Numbered from the stretch's first letter, positions 1 to 9,231 are shown. The stretch: 64,000 nt of DNA from Alphaproteobacteria bacterium (GCA_017983635.1 JAGOBA010000017.1:1-64000), one strand, 5' to 3'. The notes: a model not told the origin generated them from the letters alone. Numbers and translations are program-made.

Positions 1-172
1 GATGTACGAGAACATCGCACCCTGATCGTCAAACCGCCCGCGCATCTCTAAGCCTCCCCCAGAATCAACAGGGAGACTGAATCATCTGACCTTCAAACTG
101 GCGAGGTTTTTCAGCAGACTGCTAGAGAACGATCAACCCTGCGAACTCGATGAACTACGGCTAAGGCTGGGC

Positions 173-568
173 GTGCCCCCGGAGGCGTGGGATGAGCTTA
201 CGCCACCGAACCTCGCCGGCATGCGCTGCATGATGCTGCCCGTACATCGCGACAATGAGCCGAAGCTCCTGACCGGTTGCGTGGGACATGCGGCCGACAC
301 GTCGCCGCCGGTGCGTGCCGCGCTCCACACCTGCGCGCACGTCGTCTACGATCGCATCCGCGCGCTCGACGATCTTCGCGTCGAGTCTGTGCTCACGAAA
401 CGAGAAGCCGAATGCCTCTACTGGGCCTCGAAGGGAAAGACCGACGCCGAAACCGGCGAAATTCTGGGCATCGCGCAGCGCACCGTGCGCTTCCACATCG
501 GTAACGCGAAGCAAAAGCTAAACGCCGAAACCCGTATCCAAGCGATCACGAAGAAGGCGACGCGCTAA
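173..568 (+). CDS. LuxR-type HTH regulator, N-terminally truncated or frameshifted
   Basis: The C-terminal half is a GerE/LuxR helix-turn-helix (LTKREAECLYWASKGKTD, then RTVRFHIGNAKQKL) that should bind DNA. The part before it aligns with the regulator at 36485-37198 (LPVHR, then CAHVVYDR against AAHVVFDR). That similarity continues upstream of the GTG at 173: codons from about 134 encode QPCELDELRLRLGV, matching the homologue. No ATG, GTG or TTG lies between the in-frame TGA at 23-25 and position 173. Either translation begins at a CTG, or the gene has lost its start and most of its ligand-binding domain through a frameshift or deletion near the window edge. I lean towards a decaying copy. 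No luxI-like gene is visible. Confidence 0.5.
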   Translation: MPPEAWDELTPPNLAGMRCMMLPVHRDNEPKLLTGCVGHAADTSPPVRAALHTCAHVVYDRIRALDDLRVESVLTKREAECLYWASKGKTDAETGEILGIAQRTVRFHIGNAKQKLNAETRIQAITKKATR

Positions 569-572
569 CGCT

Positions 573-1040
573 CTAGGCGGCGTGCGCCCCGGCGGTCGGC
601 TCGGTCAGCAACGCGTAAAGCTGCGCCCGGTCGTCTGCGGCTCTCAGTTTTTCGCAAACGGACGCATTGCGCATCAGCCGCGACACCCGCGCCAGCGCTT
701 TGAGATGATCGGCACCCGCGTCCATCGGCGTCAGCAACACAAAGACCAAATCGACCGGCGCTTCGTCGATCGATTCGAAGTCGACCGCCTCTTCCAAGTG
801 CGCGAACGCACCGACGATCTTCTCGAGCTTCGCCATCCGCCCGTGCGGAATGGCAATTCCGTGCCCGACGCCCGTGCTGCCAAGCTTCTCGCGCTCCCAC
901 AGCGTCTCGAACACCCTTGTCGGATCGAGCCCCGCAACGGCGGCCGCGTGGCCGGCGAGCTCCGTAATGAGCTTCTTCTTCGACGACGCTTTCAGCCGGT
1001 GGAACACCGCCTGCGGCGACAAGATGTCGGCGATGTTCAT
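573..1040 (-). CDS. ptsN: PTS IIA-like nitrogen regulatory protein (EIIA-Ntr)
   Basis: The 155-residue protein has the EIIA fold length and the phosphorylation site GIAIPHGR with His66. In the nitrogen PTS this His accepts phosphate from NPr, and the protein regulates other systems by protein contact (potassium transport, stringent response) rather than sugar uptake. It is the last gene of a minus-strand string after rpoN and hpf, starting 3 nt after the hpf stop codon, so the three are probably co-transcribed. This order is common in proteobacteria and supports the assignment. No EI or NPr gene is in the window. The start ATG gives the usual N-terminus MNIADIL. Confidence 0.95.
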   Translation of the reverse strand: MNIADILSPQAVFHRLKASSKKKLITELAGHAAAVAGLDPTRVFETLWEREKLGSTGVGHGIAIPHGRMAKLEKIVGAFAHLEEAVDFESIDEAPVDLVFVLLTPMDAGADHLKALARVSRLMRNASVCEKLRAADDRAQLYALLTEPTAGAHAA

Positions 1041-1043
1041 CGT

Positions 1044-1628
1044 TCAGCGCTTCGTCTTGTCCGTGGATGCGTCGATCCAGCCGATGTTCCCATCGGCGCG
1101 CCGGTAGACGACATTGATCTCGCCGTGCGCGCTATTGCGGAACACGAGTGCCGGCGTCTCCCCGAGATCGAGTTGCATCACAGCCTCACCCACGGTCAGC
1201 GTGCGAAGCTGCGTGGTGCTCTCCGACACCACGACGGGGGTCAGCGTGTCCGGTTCCGTGACCGCGTCGTCCAGGTCTGACGCGATCACGCGCTCCTGAG
1301 CCGGGCTGAAGTCGATGTTGGCGCGCGCGCCGTTGTGGTGATCGCGAATACGCCGCTTGTAGCGCCGGAGCCGCTTGTCCATGCGCTCGCACGCGCCGTC
1401 AAAGCTCGCGTAGATGTCGGTCGACCGGCCTTGCGCCTGCAAATGCAGGCCGGAGGCCAGATGCACCGTGCAATCCGCGCGGTACTCGTGCCCGTCGCGC
1501 GAAAACGTAACGGAGCCGTCGACCGGACGGTCGAAGTACTTGCCCACGGAGTGCATCAAGCGGTCTTGGACGTGGGTCCTAAGCGCGCTGCCGATGTCGA
1601 TCTGCTTGCCGGTAATGGTGAGATGCAT
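1044..1628 (-). CDS. hpf: Ribosome hibernation promoting factor, long form
   Basis: From the ATG at 1628 the protein is 194 residues and begins MHLTITGKQIDIG, typical of the S30AE/HPF family. The frame is open upstream to 1748 but that extension is not family-like. The N-terminal S30AE domain (about residues 1-105) binds the 30S subunit. A C-terminal domain (about 130-190, GEINVVYRRADGNIGWID) is the dimerisation domain of long HPF, which makes 100S ribosome dimers in stationary phase. It sits between rpoN and ptsN on the same strand, 128 bp after rpoN. That gap could hold its own promoter, but I see no clear one. Confidence 0.93.
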   Translation of the reverse strand: MHLTITGKQIDIGSALRTHVQDRLMHSVGKYFDRPVDGSVTFSRDGHEYRADCTVHLASGLHLQAQGRSTDIYASFDGACERMDKRLRRYKRRIRDHHNGARANIDFSPAQERVIASDLDDAVTEPDTLTPVVVSESTTQLRTLTVGEAVMQLDLGETPALVFRNSAHGEINVVYRRADGNIGWIDASTDKTKR

Positions 1629-1756
1629 TGCTCTTCGCGTCCTGAAACGAGTGAATGCCATGCTTGCGCCGGAGTTTGCACTTGCGAATCCGGCAAGAAG
1701 CCCCGCGAAAGGCGGCGGACGTTTAGCCGCGCCCAGCCGCCCTGTCAAACGGCGGC

Positions 1757-3292
1757 TCAGGGGGCGGGGACACCGTCCGTCAAATTCATTCCTTGCTTCA
1801 AGCGTCGCCGTTCCACCGATGAGGGAATGCGCATCGCTTCACGATACTTAGCGACCGTTCGCCGTGCGATGTCGATACCCGTCTTCCGCAGGATATCGAC
1901 GATGCGGTCGTCGGACAGAATAGCAGCCGGCGCTTCGTTGTCGATCAGATCACGAATGTGATGACGTACCGCTTCCGCCGAATGGGCTTCGCCGCCGACT
2001 TCCGCCGATTGAATGGCCGACGTGAAAAAGTACTTCAACTCGTACGTGCCGCGCGGCGTCGCCATGAACTTGTTGGCCGTGACGCGGCTGACGGTCGATT
2101 CATGCATCCCGATCGCCTCGGCGATCACGCGCAGGTTGAGCGGACGCAAGTGCGTGACGCCGCTGACGAAGAAGCCGTCCTGTTGGCGTACGATTTCCGT
2201 CGCGACTTTCAAGATCGTCCGTGCGCGTTGGTCGAGGCTGCGCACCAACCAATTCGCGTTGTTGAGGCAATCGGTGAGATAGGTCTTCGCCTCTTTGTCT
2301 TTCGCCGACGTCGTCGCGTAGTAGCGCGAGTTGACCAGAACCCGGGGCAGGGTGTCGTTGTTGAGTTCGACCTGATACCCGCCCTGACGGTTCTCGCGCA
2401 CATAAACGTCCGGCACGACCGGCTGCACCGGCTCGCAGCCGAACTTCAAACCGGGCTTCGGATTGAGCGCCTTGATCTCGTGGATCATGTCACCCAGATC
2501 TTCGCTCGAAACTTGCGTCACGCGCATCAGCGCTTGCACGTCGCGCTTCGCCAGTAGCTGCAAATTGTCCAGCAGCGCCTGCATCGCCGGATCAAGCCGG
2601 TTGTGCTCCTTCAACTGCAACGCCAAACATTCGCCGAGCGTCCGCGCGCCCACGCCCGTCGGATCGAAAGTCTGAATGGCCTTCAGCACGTTCTCGACGA
2701 CGGGAACCGGCACCGCCAAATGCTGCGCTGCCGACGTGATTTCGGCGGTGAGATAACCCGACTCGTCGATCGCATCGATCAGATAGGCACCGATCAACCG
2801 GTCGCGGGCGTCGGTGCAGGCGACGGTCAACTGCGCCGCCAGATGCTCATGCAAATTGGCACCGCGCGTCAGGGTCGATTCCAGAGACAGGGCATCGTCG
2901 CCGTCCATCCGTGCGCCGCGCGCCTCGGCGAACGAGGTCGGTGCGCTCTCGCCGCCCGGCGAGGCTTCGGCGCGATCGCAGGCCGAATCTTCCGAATAGA
3001 CGTTGTCGTAATCCGTATCGAGATCGCGCGCGGCGTCGGCCGGCGGCGCAGTTTCGCTCAAGGTCAGCGGGGCGCCCTCAATCGCAGCCGCGGCCGGCGC
3101 TTCGGCCTGCTCCTCGCGCAATGGCGCCGGACCTTCGTCGCGCTCAAGCAGCGGATTGCGCTCAAGCTCTTGCTCGACGAACGCCTGAACCTCCAAATTG
3201 GACATTTGCAGCAGCTTAATCGCTTGCTGCAATTGCGGCGTCATCACCAGGGCTTGTCCCTGGCGCAGCTCCAATCTTTGGGTCAGAGCCAT
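1757..3292 (-). CDS. rpoN: RNA polymerase sigma-54 factor
   Basis: The 511-residue product has all three parts of sigma-54. Region I is Gln/Leu-rich (residues 8-50, LVMTPQLQQAIKLLQ) and contacts enhancer-binding activators. An acidic region II (about 50-130) follows. The core-binding and DNA-binding domains end in the RpoN box RRTVAKYREA near residues 477-486, which reads the -24 promoter element. Sigma-54 drives nitrogen, motility and stress genes that need an ATP-dependent activator. The gene lies 12 bp downstream of lptB and upstream of hpf and ptsN, the usual order. It may serve nitrogen genes in this window such as amtB, though I found no clear -24/-12 site there. Confidence 0.97.
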   Translation of the reverse strand: MALTQRLELRQGQALVMTPQLQQAIKLLQMSNLEVQAFVEQELERNPLLERDEGPAPLREEQAEAPAAAAIEGAPLTLSETAPPADAARDLDTDYDNVYSEDSACDRAEASPGGESAPTSFAEARGARMDGDDALSLESTLTRGANLHEHLAAQLTVACTDARDRLIGAYLIDAIDESGYLTAEITSAAQHLAVPVPVVENVLKAIQTFDPTGVGARTLGECLALQLKEHNRLDPAMQALLDNLQLLAKRDVQALMRVTQVSSEDLGDMIHEIKALNPKPGLKFGCEPVQPVVPDVYVRENRQGGYQVELNNDTLPRVLVNSRYYATTSAKDKEAKTYLTDCLNNANWLVRSLDQRARTILKVATEIVRQQDGFFVSGVTHLRPLNLRVIAEAIGMHESTVSRVTANKFMATPRGTYELKYFFTSAIQSAEVGGEAHSAEAVRHHIRDLIDNEAPAAILSDDRIVDILRKTGIDIARRTVAKYREAMRIPSSVERRRLKQGMNLTDGVPAP

Positions 3293-3304
3293 GCCGCGCG
3301 CGCC

Positions 3305-4117
3305 TTACAACGAGAACTTTTCGCCGAGATAGACGCGGCGCACGTCTCTATTCGCGACAACGTCGTCCGGCGTACCTTCGGTCATGACTTCGCCGTCGTG
3401 AATGATGTAGGCGCGGTCGATGATATCCAGCGTCTCGCGCACGTTATGATCGGTGATGAGCACGCCGATGCCGCGCTCTTTCAAGTGATGCACGAGCTTG
3501 CGAATTTCGCCGATCGCAATCGGGTCGATACCGGCGAATGGTTCGTCCAGCAGCATGAACGACGGCTGCGTCGCCAGTGCCCGGGCAATTTCAACGCGCC
3601 GCCGCTCGCCGCCCGAAAGCGCAAGGGCAGGCGCCCGCCGCAAATGCTCGATCGCAAACTCCGCCAGCAGATCGTCGACCAGCTGCCGCCGCTTCTGCGC
3701 GTCGCGCTCGACCAGTTCGGCCACCGCCGAAATGTTCTGCTCCACCGTCAGCCCACGGAAGATCGAGGCCTCTTGCGGCAGATAGCCGATGCCAAGCCGC
3801 GCGCGACGATACATCGGCAGCGCCGTAATGTCGTGCCCGTCAAGGAAGATCGAGCCGGTGTCGACCGGGATCAATCCCGTGATCATATAGAAGCAAGTCG
3901 TCTTGCCGGCGCCGTTCGGGCCGAGAAGGCCGACAGCCTCGCCCCGCCGCACTTGCAGCGACACGCCGCGCACGACCGGACGGCGGCGAAAACTCTTACC
4001 CACTTGGACGACGACCAAGCCGGTTTGCTCGGCCACCAAGCGGGGCCGTCCGTACTGTCCGTCTTGTCCATTTTGTGAGGCCATCGCAGGATGGTCGCCT
4101 TCGAACGTGTTACCCAT
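3305..4117 (-). CDS. lptB: LPS export ABC transporter ATP-binding protein
   Basis: This is the 270-residue ATPase of the LptB2FG complex, which extracts lipopolysaccharide from the inner membrane and pushes it along the Lpt bridge. It shows Walker A (GPNGAGKT, residues 67-74), the ABC signature LSGGE (167-171) and Walker B (FMLLDEP, 187-193). An N-terminal extension of about 30 residues precedes the usual start; an internal ATG at residue 12 is an alternative. It lies between lptA and rpoN on the minus strand. LptF and LptG are not in the window. Confidence 0.95.
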   Translation of the reverse strand: MGNTFEGDHPAMASQNGQDGQYGRPRLVAEQTGLVVVQVGKSFRRRPVVRGVSLQVRRGEAVGLLGPNGAGKTTCFYMITGLIPVDTGSIFLDGHDITALPMYRRARLGIGYLPQEASIFRGLTVEQNISAVAELVERDAQKRRQLVDDLLAEFAIEHLRRAPALALSGGERRRVEIARALATQPSFMLLDEPFAGIDPIAIGEIRKLVHHLKERGIGVLITDHNVRETLDIIDRAYIIHDGEVMTEGTPDDVVANRDVRRVYLGEKFSL

Positions 4118-4166
4118 TGAACTCGCTCATGAAATCCCACTTGGCCTTAAAGTTGCGTGTAGGAAA

Positions 4167-4739
4167 CTACGGTGTCGGCTTGTTTTCTGCCGGTGTTTGC
4201 TTGTCGTTCGCGGCAGGCGCAGGCCCAATTGCCGGCATCTTCGGCGTCTTCAACGGCGTGAACACGCCTTCGACGCGTCCAGTGGCGCCGCCCTGACCGC
4301 TAAGCTCGGCGCGGCCGGTCGCGAGGTTAATGATCAGTGAAGTGCCGCGCAGGATGTTCTGCCCTTGCGCCAGCACGACCTTGCCGCCCATCTTCACCAC
4401 GCGCTGCGAGATGTCGTAGAGCGCAGTCGCCCCGGTTGCCTGTCCTTGCGGCGAAGCGAGCACGACATTGCCCTTTGCCTCGATGCGCATGATCGTGCCC
4501 TTCGAGGCTTTGATCGAAAGCGTGTCCGAGCGCAGCTTCAGATTGCCCTGTTCGACTCGCACGTTCCCCGCATAGGTTGCAGTCTCCCCGCGCAGATCGG
4601 CGGTCGTTGAGTCCGCCGCAATCGAAATCGGCTTGTCGCTATCGCGCCCCATCCCTGAAAACGGGTTGGCAACCCCTTGCGCCTGCGCCGAGGCGGCAAG
4701 GCTGAGAGCGAGCAATGAGGCGAATGCGGTTCTGGTCAT
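4167..4739 (-). CDS. lptA: LPS transport periplasmic protein LptA
   Basis: The 190-residue protein has a signal peptide ending around AASAQA (residues 15-20) and one OstA/LptA domain (about 35-150, with repeated beta-strand patterns such as YAGNVRVEQGNLKLRSDTL). LptA oligomers form the periplasmic bridge that carries LPS between LptC and LptD. The start overlaps the lptC stop by 4 nt (ATGA), which indicates translational coupling. The Pro-rich C-terminal tail (last 25 residues) is probably disordered. Gene order lptC-lptA-lptB supports the name. Confidence 0.9.
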   Translation of the reverse strand: MTRTAFASLLALSLAASAQAQGVANPFSGMGRDSDKPISIAADSTTADLRGETATYAGNVRVEQGNLKLRSDTLSIKASKGTIMRIEAKGNVVLASPQGQATGATALYDISQRVVKMGGKVVLAQGQNILRGTSLIINLATGRAELSGQGGATGRVEGVFTPLKTPKMPAIGPAPAANDKQTPAENKPTP

Positions 4740-5647
4740 GGCGTTGTCGGCTTCGGTTTGGGTGTGACGGGCGCGGCAAGGGTTTGTTGTGGCGAGGGCG
4801 CGGCGGGCGGAACGGCAGCATCCGGCGAAGGTCCGCCTAGAATGGTCGTGCCCTCGGCATCGAAGTTGTCGGGCACCGGCTCCGCCGCGCCTTCGGGATT
4901 GGTCTCGGCCTCTTTTGCCGCTTTGCCTTCGCGCTGCGACGGCTGATAGGTCGTTGAGACCCCGCCCATAAAGCGCAAGACCCCAGGGTCGCGCAAACCC
5001 TCAAACCGCTTAGCGGAAAAAAGACCCATCGGCCCCTGGCAGCTGATCGGATCTTCGCCCTTCAACAACCCGCTGCCGAAATCGTACCGCGCCTTCTCGG
5101 TGTGGCACTCGTAGCCTTTGTCCGAATAGATGTTGATCGACTTGTTCAGGTCGAGCGTCTTGCCCTCGACATCCAGCAAACCGTGCACCGCGCCGACCTG
5201 CACCCAGCTCTTGTCCTGCATCGTGATGTCGGCCGTCACGTCGTCGATCGAAAGCTTACGTGTCTTGCCGGGTTCCTGCGTCGCGCCCTTAGCGGTGACC
5301 GTGAACGGCTGACCACGGCCATCTGTCCCCGTCAGCTTCGGATTGACCAATTGGCGATCGTTCTGCAGGTCGCCGATCTGTGTCGTGCCAAGTTGGATCT
5401 TGTTGTTCTCGCGGAACGACGAATAGACGACGACCAGCACGACCAGAGAGATCGCGACCAACGGCAGCATCACCTTCATGATGCGCACGAAGCGCGTGTA
5501 ACCCAGCGTCGATCCGGCGGCCGGCCGCACACGTTGCTCCCATCCGTCAAGCCGCGAACGCGGTGGCGCCGCCGCAGCCGCTTGCGTCGTCACGCCGCCA
5601 GCGGGAACGAGGCGGCCGGTCTTTGGATCGACAACGAATTGCGCCAT
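4736..5647 (-). CDS. lptC: LPS export system protein LptC
   Basis: The 303-residue bitopic protein has a cytoplasmic N-terminus, one transmembrane helix (about residues 59-77, LPLVAISLVVLVVVY) and a periplasmic LptC domain (about 80-230). LptC accepts LPS from LptB2FG and passes it to LptA. It is longer than the enterobacterial protein (about 190 residues) because of an N-terminal leader and a disordered Pro/Ala/Glu-rich C-terminal tail; longer forms are common in alphaproteobacteria. It begins 8 bp after kdsD and overlaps lptA. Confidence 0.88.
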   Translation of the reverse strand: MAQFVVDPKTGRLVPAGGVTTQAAAAAPPRSRLDGWEQRVRPAAGSTLGYTRFVRIMKVMLPLVAISLVVLVVVYSSFRENNKIQLGTTQIGDLQNDRQLVNPKLTGTDGRGQPFTVTAKGATQEPGKTRKLSIDDVTADITMQDKSWVQVGAVHGLLDVEGKTLDLNKSINIYSDKGYECHTEKARYDFGSGLLKGEDPISCQGPMGLFSAKRFEGLRDPGVLRFMGGVSTTYQPSQREGKAAKEAETNPEGAAEPVPDNFDAEGTTILGGPSPDAAVPPAAPSPQQTLAAPVTPKPKPTTP

Positions 5648-5655
5648 CCTGCCTC

Positions 5656-6660
5656 TCAGGCCACGCCGACGCGCAAGCAGTCGTGCACGTGAACGATGCC
5701 GACGGGCTTCGGCGTGGGCTTGGCGACATCTTCATCGGCCACGACGAACAGGCACGTGACCGGGATCGCATTCTGGTTCATGAGGCGGAGTGCCTCGCCG
5801 CCCAGCGCACCCGCGCGCACCAGCCGGGGCTTGCCCGTCATCACATCCTGCGCGCGCTTCTTCAACAGGTCGCTCTGCATATGCCGCCGCAAGTCGCCAT
5901 CCGTGATCACGCCGATCAGTCCGCCGGCGGCGTCCAATACGCCCGCACACCCGAACCGCTTCGACGTCATCTCAAGCAGCACGTCGCTCATGATCCGGTC
6001 GAAAGCGACCAGCGGCAGCTCGCTGCCCTTATGCATGATGTCTTCGACGCGCACCAAGCGCCGCCCAAGCGATCCGCCCGGATGCAGCACGCGGTAGTCG
6101 TCGGCCGTAAACCCGCGCCGGTTCATCAACGCGACCGCCAGGGCGTCGCCAAGCGCGAGCTGCATCGTGGTCGACGTCGTGGGCGCCAAACCCATCGGGC
6201 ATGCTTCCGGCGCATTGGGTAAGATCAAGGCGACATCGGCATGCTGCGCCAACGGCGAGTCCGCACCGCCCGTGATCGCGATCATCGAGATCCCGGCGCG
6301 GCGCGTAAACTCGATGATGTCGGTCAACTCCGACGTCTTGCCGGAGTTCGACAGCAACAGCGCCGCGTCCTTGCGCGTGACAAAGCCAAGATCGCCATGG
6401 CTCGCCTCGCCCGGATGGACGAACTGCGCCGGCGTCCCCGTCGAGGCGAACGTCGCGGCAATCTTGTTGCCGACATGCCCGCTCTTGCCCATGCCGCTGA
6501 CAATCACGCGTCCTTCGACGCCCACCAGCAAATCGATCGCACGCGAGAATTTGGTATCCAGCGACCGCGATAGCGCGCCCAGCGCATCGCCCTCCGTCGC
6601 CAGCACGGCACGTGCGGCGGCGAGGTCGGCATTGCTGTGGCTTTCAGGGACGGCTGTCAT
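5656..6660 (-). CDS. kdsD: Arabinose-5-phosphate isomerase
   Basis: The 334-residue protein has an N-terminal SIS sugar-isomerase domain (about residues 40-180, GMGKSGHVGNKIAATFASTG) followed by two CBS domains (about 205-330). KdsD converts ribulose 5-phosphate to arabinose 5-phosphate, the first step towards Kdo for LPS inner core. Its place directly upstream of lptCAB joins precursor supply with LPS transport. The CBS pair may sense nucleotides, as in other family members. The 172-bp space before it probably holds the operon promoter. Confidence 0.94.
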   Translation of the reverse strand: MTAVPESHSNADLAAARAVLATEGDALGALSRSLDTKFSRAIDLLVGVEGRVIVSGMGKSGHVGNKIAATFASTGTPAQFVHPGEASHGDLGFVTRKDAALLLSNSGKTSELTDIIEFTRRAGISMIAITGGADSPLAQHADVALILPNAPEACPMGLAPTTSTTMQLALGDALAVALMNRRGFTADDYRVLHPGGSLGRRLVRVEDIMHKGSELPLVAFDRIMSDVLLEMTSKRFGCAGVLDAAGGLIGVITDGDLRRHMQSDLLKKRAQDVMTGKPRLVRAGALGGEALRLMNQNAIPVTCLFVVADEDVAKPTPKPVGIVHVHDCLRVGVA

Positions 6661-6832
6661 CAGGGCGAAACTCGCAAACCGGGCATGAACAAGACGTGAG
6701 TTTTGTCATGGTTGTGCGGCGCAAAAAAGGCGCCGACGCGAAATTCATGCCAACTCAGTTCAGTATGGGCCCTTGGGCCCCCTGAATCAAGGCAACGCCC
6801 CGGTTTTCGGTTAACCCGCCCCTGAAAAACCG

Positions 6833-7444
6833 TCAGTGCGCAAAGATATCCTCAAGCCCCCAACCGGCCAGGTCGAGTTGCGCCCGCGTACCGACGAATG
6901 AAAAGCACTTCAGCGCCAATTCCTGCCGCCCCTCGCGGACCAACATCGCGTCCAGCGCGTTCTTCAGCTTATGCAGGTGCAGCACGTCCGAAGCTGCGTA
7001 ACTGAGCTGCGCATCGCTGAGCTTCGCGGCGCCCCAGTCGGAACTCTGCTGCTGCTTCGAGAGGTCGACATCAAGCTGTTCCTTGACCAAGTCCTTGAGC
7101 CCGTGCTTGTCGGTGTAAGTCCGCACCAGCTTCGACGCAATCTTCGTGCACCAAATCGGCGACGTCGACGTGTTCAAGTACTTCTGAAACACCCCCACAT
7201 CGAAGCGCGCATAGTGAAAGATCTTCACGACCTCAGGGTCGTTGAGCAGCCGCACCATGTTCGGCGCATGATAAGTCTTCCGATCGAAGCGCACGATATG
7301 ACAATGCCCATCGCCGCCCGACAACTGCGCCAGACACAGCGCATCGCGCAGCGGGTTCAAGCCCAGCGTCTCCGTGTCGATGGCAACGCTCTTACCAAAA
7401 TCGACGCCCGCGGGCAGATCGCCCTCGTGAAAGTGAATTTTCAT
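6833..7444 (-). CDS. RNase D-like 3'-5' exonuclease
   Basis: From the ATG at 7444 the protein is 203 residues (MKIHFHEGDL). It has only the DEDD exonuclease domain: Exo I AIDTETLGL (Asp23, Glu25), Exo II around FHYARFDVGVF, and Exo III YAASDVLHL with a Tyr. That makes it a DEDDy enzyme. Full-length RNase D adds one or two HRDC domains (about 370 residues), absent here. The short form next to kdsD/lptC is common in alphaproteobacteria. The likely role is RNA 3'-end trimming, though the exact substrate is not evident. A longer reading from 7504 adds a non-family N-terminus. Confidence 0.85.
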   Translation of the reverse strand: MKIHFHEGDLPAGVDFGKSVAIDTETLGLNPLRDALCLAQLSGGDGHCHIVRFDRKTYHAPNMVRLLNDPEVVKIFHYARFDVGVFQKYLNTSTSPIWCTKIASKLVRTYTDKHGLKDLVKEQLDVDLSKQQQSSDWGAAKLSDAQLSYAASDVLHLHKLKNALDAMLVREGRQELALKCFSFVGTRAQLDLAGWGLEDIFAH

Positions 7445-7565
7445 GATCTCAATGAACCCGGCCGTTTGGCGGCTCAGAAGCCACGGTCGAGCGGGGCAGG
7501 TCAAGCCCGGTCATGAACGGGAACGATTGCTAGGGTCGACGTCGTAAAACCAGGAGTGGGAAGTG

Positions 7566-8300
7566 TTACGCAAATATCCGCGCAACGTCCGCATCGCCGA
7601 GCAACCGCCACTGTCCAGGGCCAAGATCGTTCGGCAAGCTGAGCCCACCGATCTGATCGCGGTGTAGCGTCTCGACGTGGTTGCCGATGGCCGCGAACAT
7701 GCGGCGCACCTGATGGTAGCGGCCCTCGTGCAGCGTCAACAAGCCCGAGCGTTCCGACAACGGTTCGAACTCCGCCGGCAGCAACGGTTTATCGTCACTC
7801 TCCAACATCAGTCCGCCCGCACCAAACCGAGCCGCCTCGTTACCGGAGAGCGGCCGCGCCAGCTCGACACGATAGCGTTTCGCGATCTTGCTCTTCGGCG
7901 CTATTATCCGGTGCAATAGTGCACCGTCATCGGTCATCAGCAATAGGCCCGACGTTTCTTTGTCGAGCCGCCCGACGGTCGAGATCACCGGCTCTCGGCT
8001 GCGCCAACGCGGCGGCAGATGATCAAAGACCAAAGCCCCCGTTTCCTTGTGCGAGCAGGTAACGCCGAGCGGTTTGTGCAGCGCGAGGATCAAACCCGGT
8101 GGCGGATCGAGCGGCTCGCCGTCAACCGACATCCGCGCCGGCAAGTCGGGCGTGACGGCAATTCGAGCGCTGACGTCGCTGACCGGCTGGCCATCCAAAA
8201 TCACATGACCACCATCCGCCAACCGTTCGATCTCGCGGCGCGAGCCGTAGCCCATGTTCGCGAGCAAACGATCGATGCGCATGGTCGGCTGCGTGCTCAT
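7566..8300 (-). CDS. 16S rRNA pseudouridine synthase, RsuA/RluB/E/F family
   Basis: The protein is 244 residues. An N-terminal S4 RNA-binding domain (about 7-55, RIDRLLANMGYGSRREIERL) is followed by the catalytic domain with GRLDKETSGLLL, where Asp113 is the nucleophile. The layout and size match RsuA, which makes pseudouridine 516 in 16S rRNA. RluB/E/F members are similar, so the exact site is inferred. Its start overlaps the end of the upstream methyltransferase gene by 4 nt, joining two rRNA-modification genes. Confidence 0.85.
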   Translation of the reverse strand: MSTQPTMRIDRLLANMGYGSRREIERLADGGHVILDGQPVSDVSARIAVTPDLPARMSVDGEPLDPPPGLILALHKPLGVTCSHKETGALVFDHLPPRWRSREPVISTVGRLDKETSGLLLMTDDGALLHRIIAPKSKIAKRYRVELARPLSGNEAARFGAGGLMLESDDKPLLPAEFEPLSERSGLLTLHEGRYHQVRRMFAAIGNHVETLHRDQIGGLSLPNDLGPGQWRLLGDADVARIFA

Positions 8301-9220
8301 GCCTTGGCCTCGAAGATCTTGAAGCCGTCGGCCTCGTGATCGAGACGCACGGACTTGAATACCGCCGTCAGCACCGCCTCATAGGGCAGATGTCGGTTGG
8401 CCACGAGCCAGCAGACGCCGCCCGGACGCAGCATCTGCGCCGCGTTGCGGATAAAGGCTTGGCCCAGCGCCTTGTCTTCGCTCGCGCCACTATGAAAAGG
8501 CGGGTTCGTCACGACGAAGTCGAGCTTGCTGAAGCGCACATCGCTGCGAGCTGCATCGGCCCAGTGCAGATGCGCACGCGGGTCCGTCACATTACGCCGC
8601 GCCGCCTCAATCGCGCGGCGGTCGATATCGATGAGCTCCAATCTCTCGACGGCAGCCGATCGAAGCACACCGTGCGACAGAAAGCCGATGCCGCAACCCA
8701 GATCGGCGCCATGTCCCTTGAACATCGGTAGGCGTGAGACGAGCAGGATGCTGCCCGGATCGATCCGGTCCCAGCTAAACACCCCCGGTTGCGACCAAAG
8801 ACCGATCTCCTCGACAAAGCGTGGCGCGCCCGCGACGAGCGCGTCCTCCACCCCAATCAAAGTCTCCGGCCGCTGCACCACGCAGATACGATGATGGCTC
8901 TTGGCCGTTTCATCAACGGCGCAGCCAAACGCCTCCAGCTCCTTCTTCAGGCGCGAGCCGCCCTTGTCCTTCGGTGCGATCGCCGTGAACGCAGCGCCAG
9001 GCGCAAGCGCGGTCAATGCCTCTGCCATGGCACGCCGCCGCTCCAACGTCCCGGCCGGCGCCAGCATCACGACGCTGGAATAGGAGCCCGGACGTGCAGC
9101 GCCAAGATCGCAGGCCCCCGGATGCAGCGGTGACAACTGCCGCGCGCCGTCCGGCGCTGGCGCCAAGTCCAACGGCAACACGCCGTACACGCCCGACAGA
9201 AGCTCAGTGTCCGCCATCAT
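8297..9220 (-). CDS. Class I methyltransferase, RsmC/RlmG-like
   Basis: The protein is 307 residues with the two-domain layout of RsmC. The N-terminal half lacks good SAM motifs, as in the degenerate domain of RsmC. The C-terminal half has DLGCGIGF (173-180, SAM binding) and NPPFH (239-243), the motif of base-amino N-methyltransferases. Family members methylate guanine N2 in 16S (G1207) or 23S rRNA. The overlap with the rsuA-like gene supports an rRNA-modification role. The specific base cannot be read from sequence. Confidence 0.82.
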   Translation of the reverse strand: MMADTELLSGVYGVLPLDLAPAPDGARQLSPLHPGACDLGAARPGSYSSVVMLAPAGTLERRRAMAEALTALAPGAAFTAIAPKDKGGSRLKKELEAFGCAVDETAKSHHRICVVQRPETLIGVEDALVAGAPRFVEEIGLWSQPGVFSWDRIDPGSILLVSRLPMFKGHGADLGCGIGFLSHGVLRSAAVERLELIDIDRRAIEAARRNVTDPRAHLHWADAARSDVRFSKLDFVVTNPPFHSGASEDKALGQAFIRNAAQMLRPGGVCWLVANRHLPYEAVLTAVFKSVRLDHEADGFKIFEAKA

Positions 9221-9231
9221 GGCCCTGAATC

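Noticed and set aside
2603-4078. Long plus-strand open frame opposite rpoN and lptB
   Set aside because: It is antisense to two genes with full family motifs and its sequence is Arg/Gln-rich without domains, as expected for a shadow frame in GC-rich DNA.
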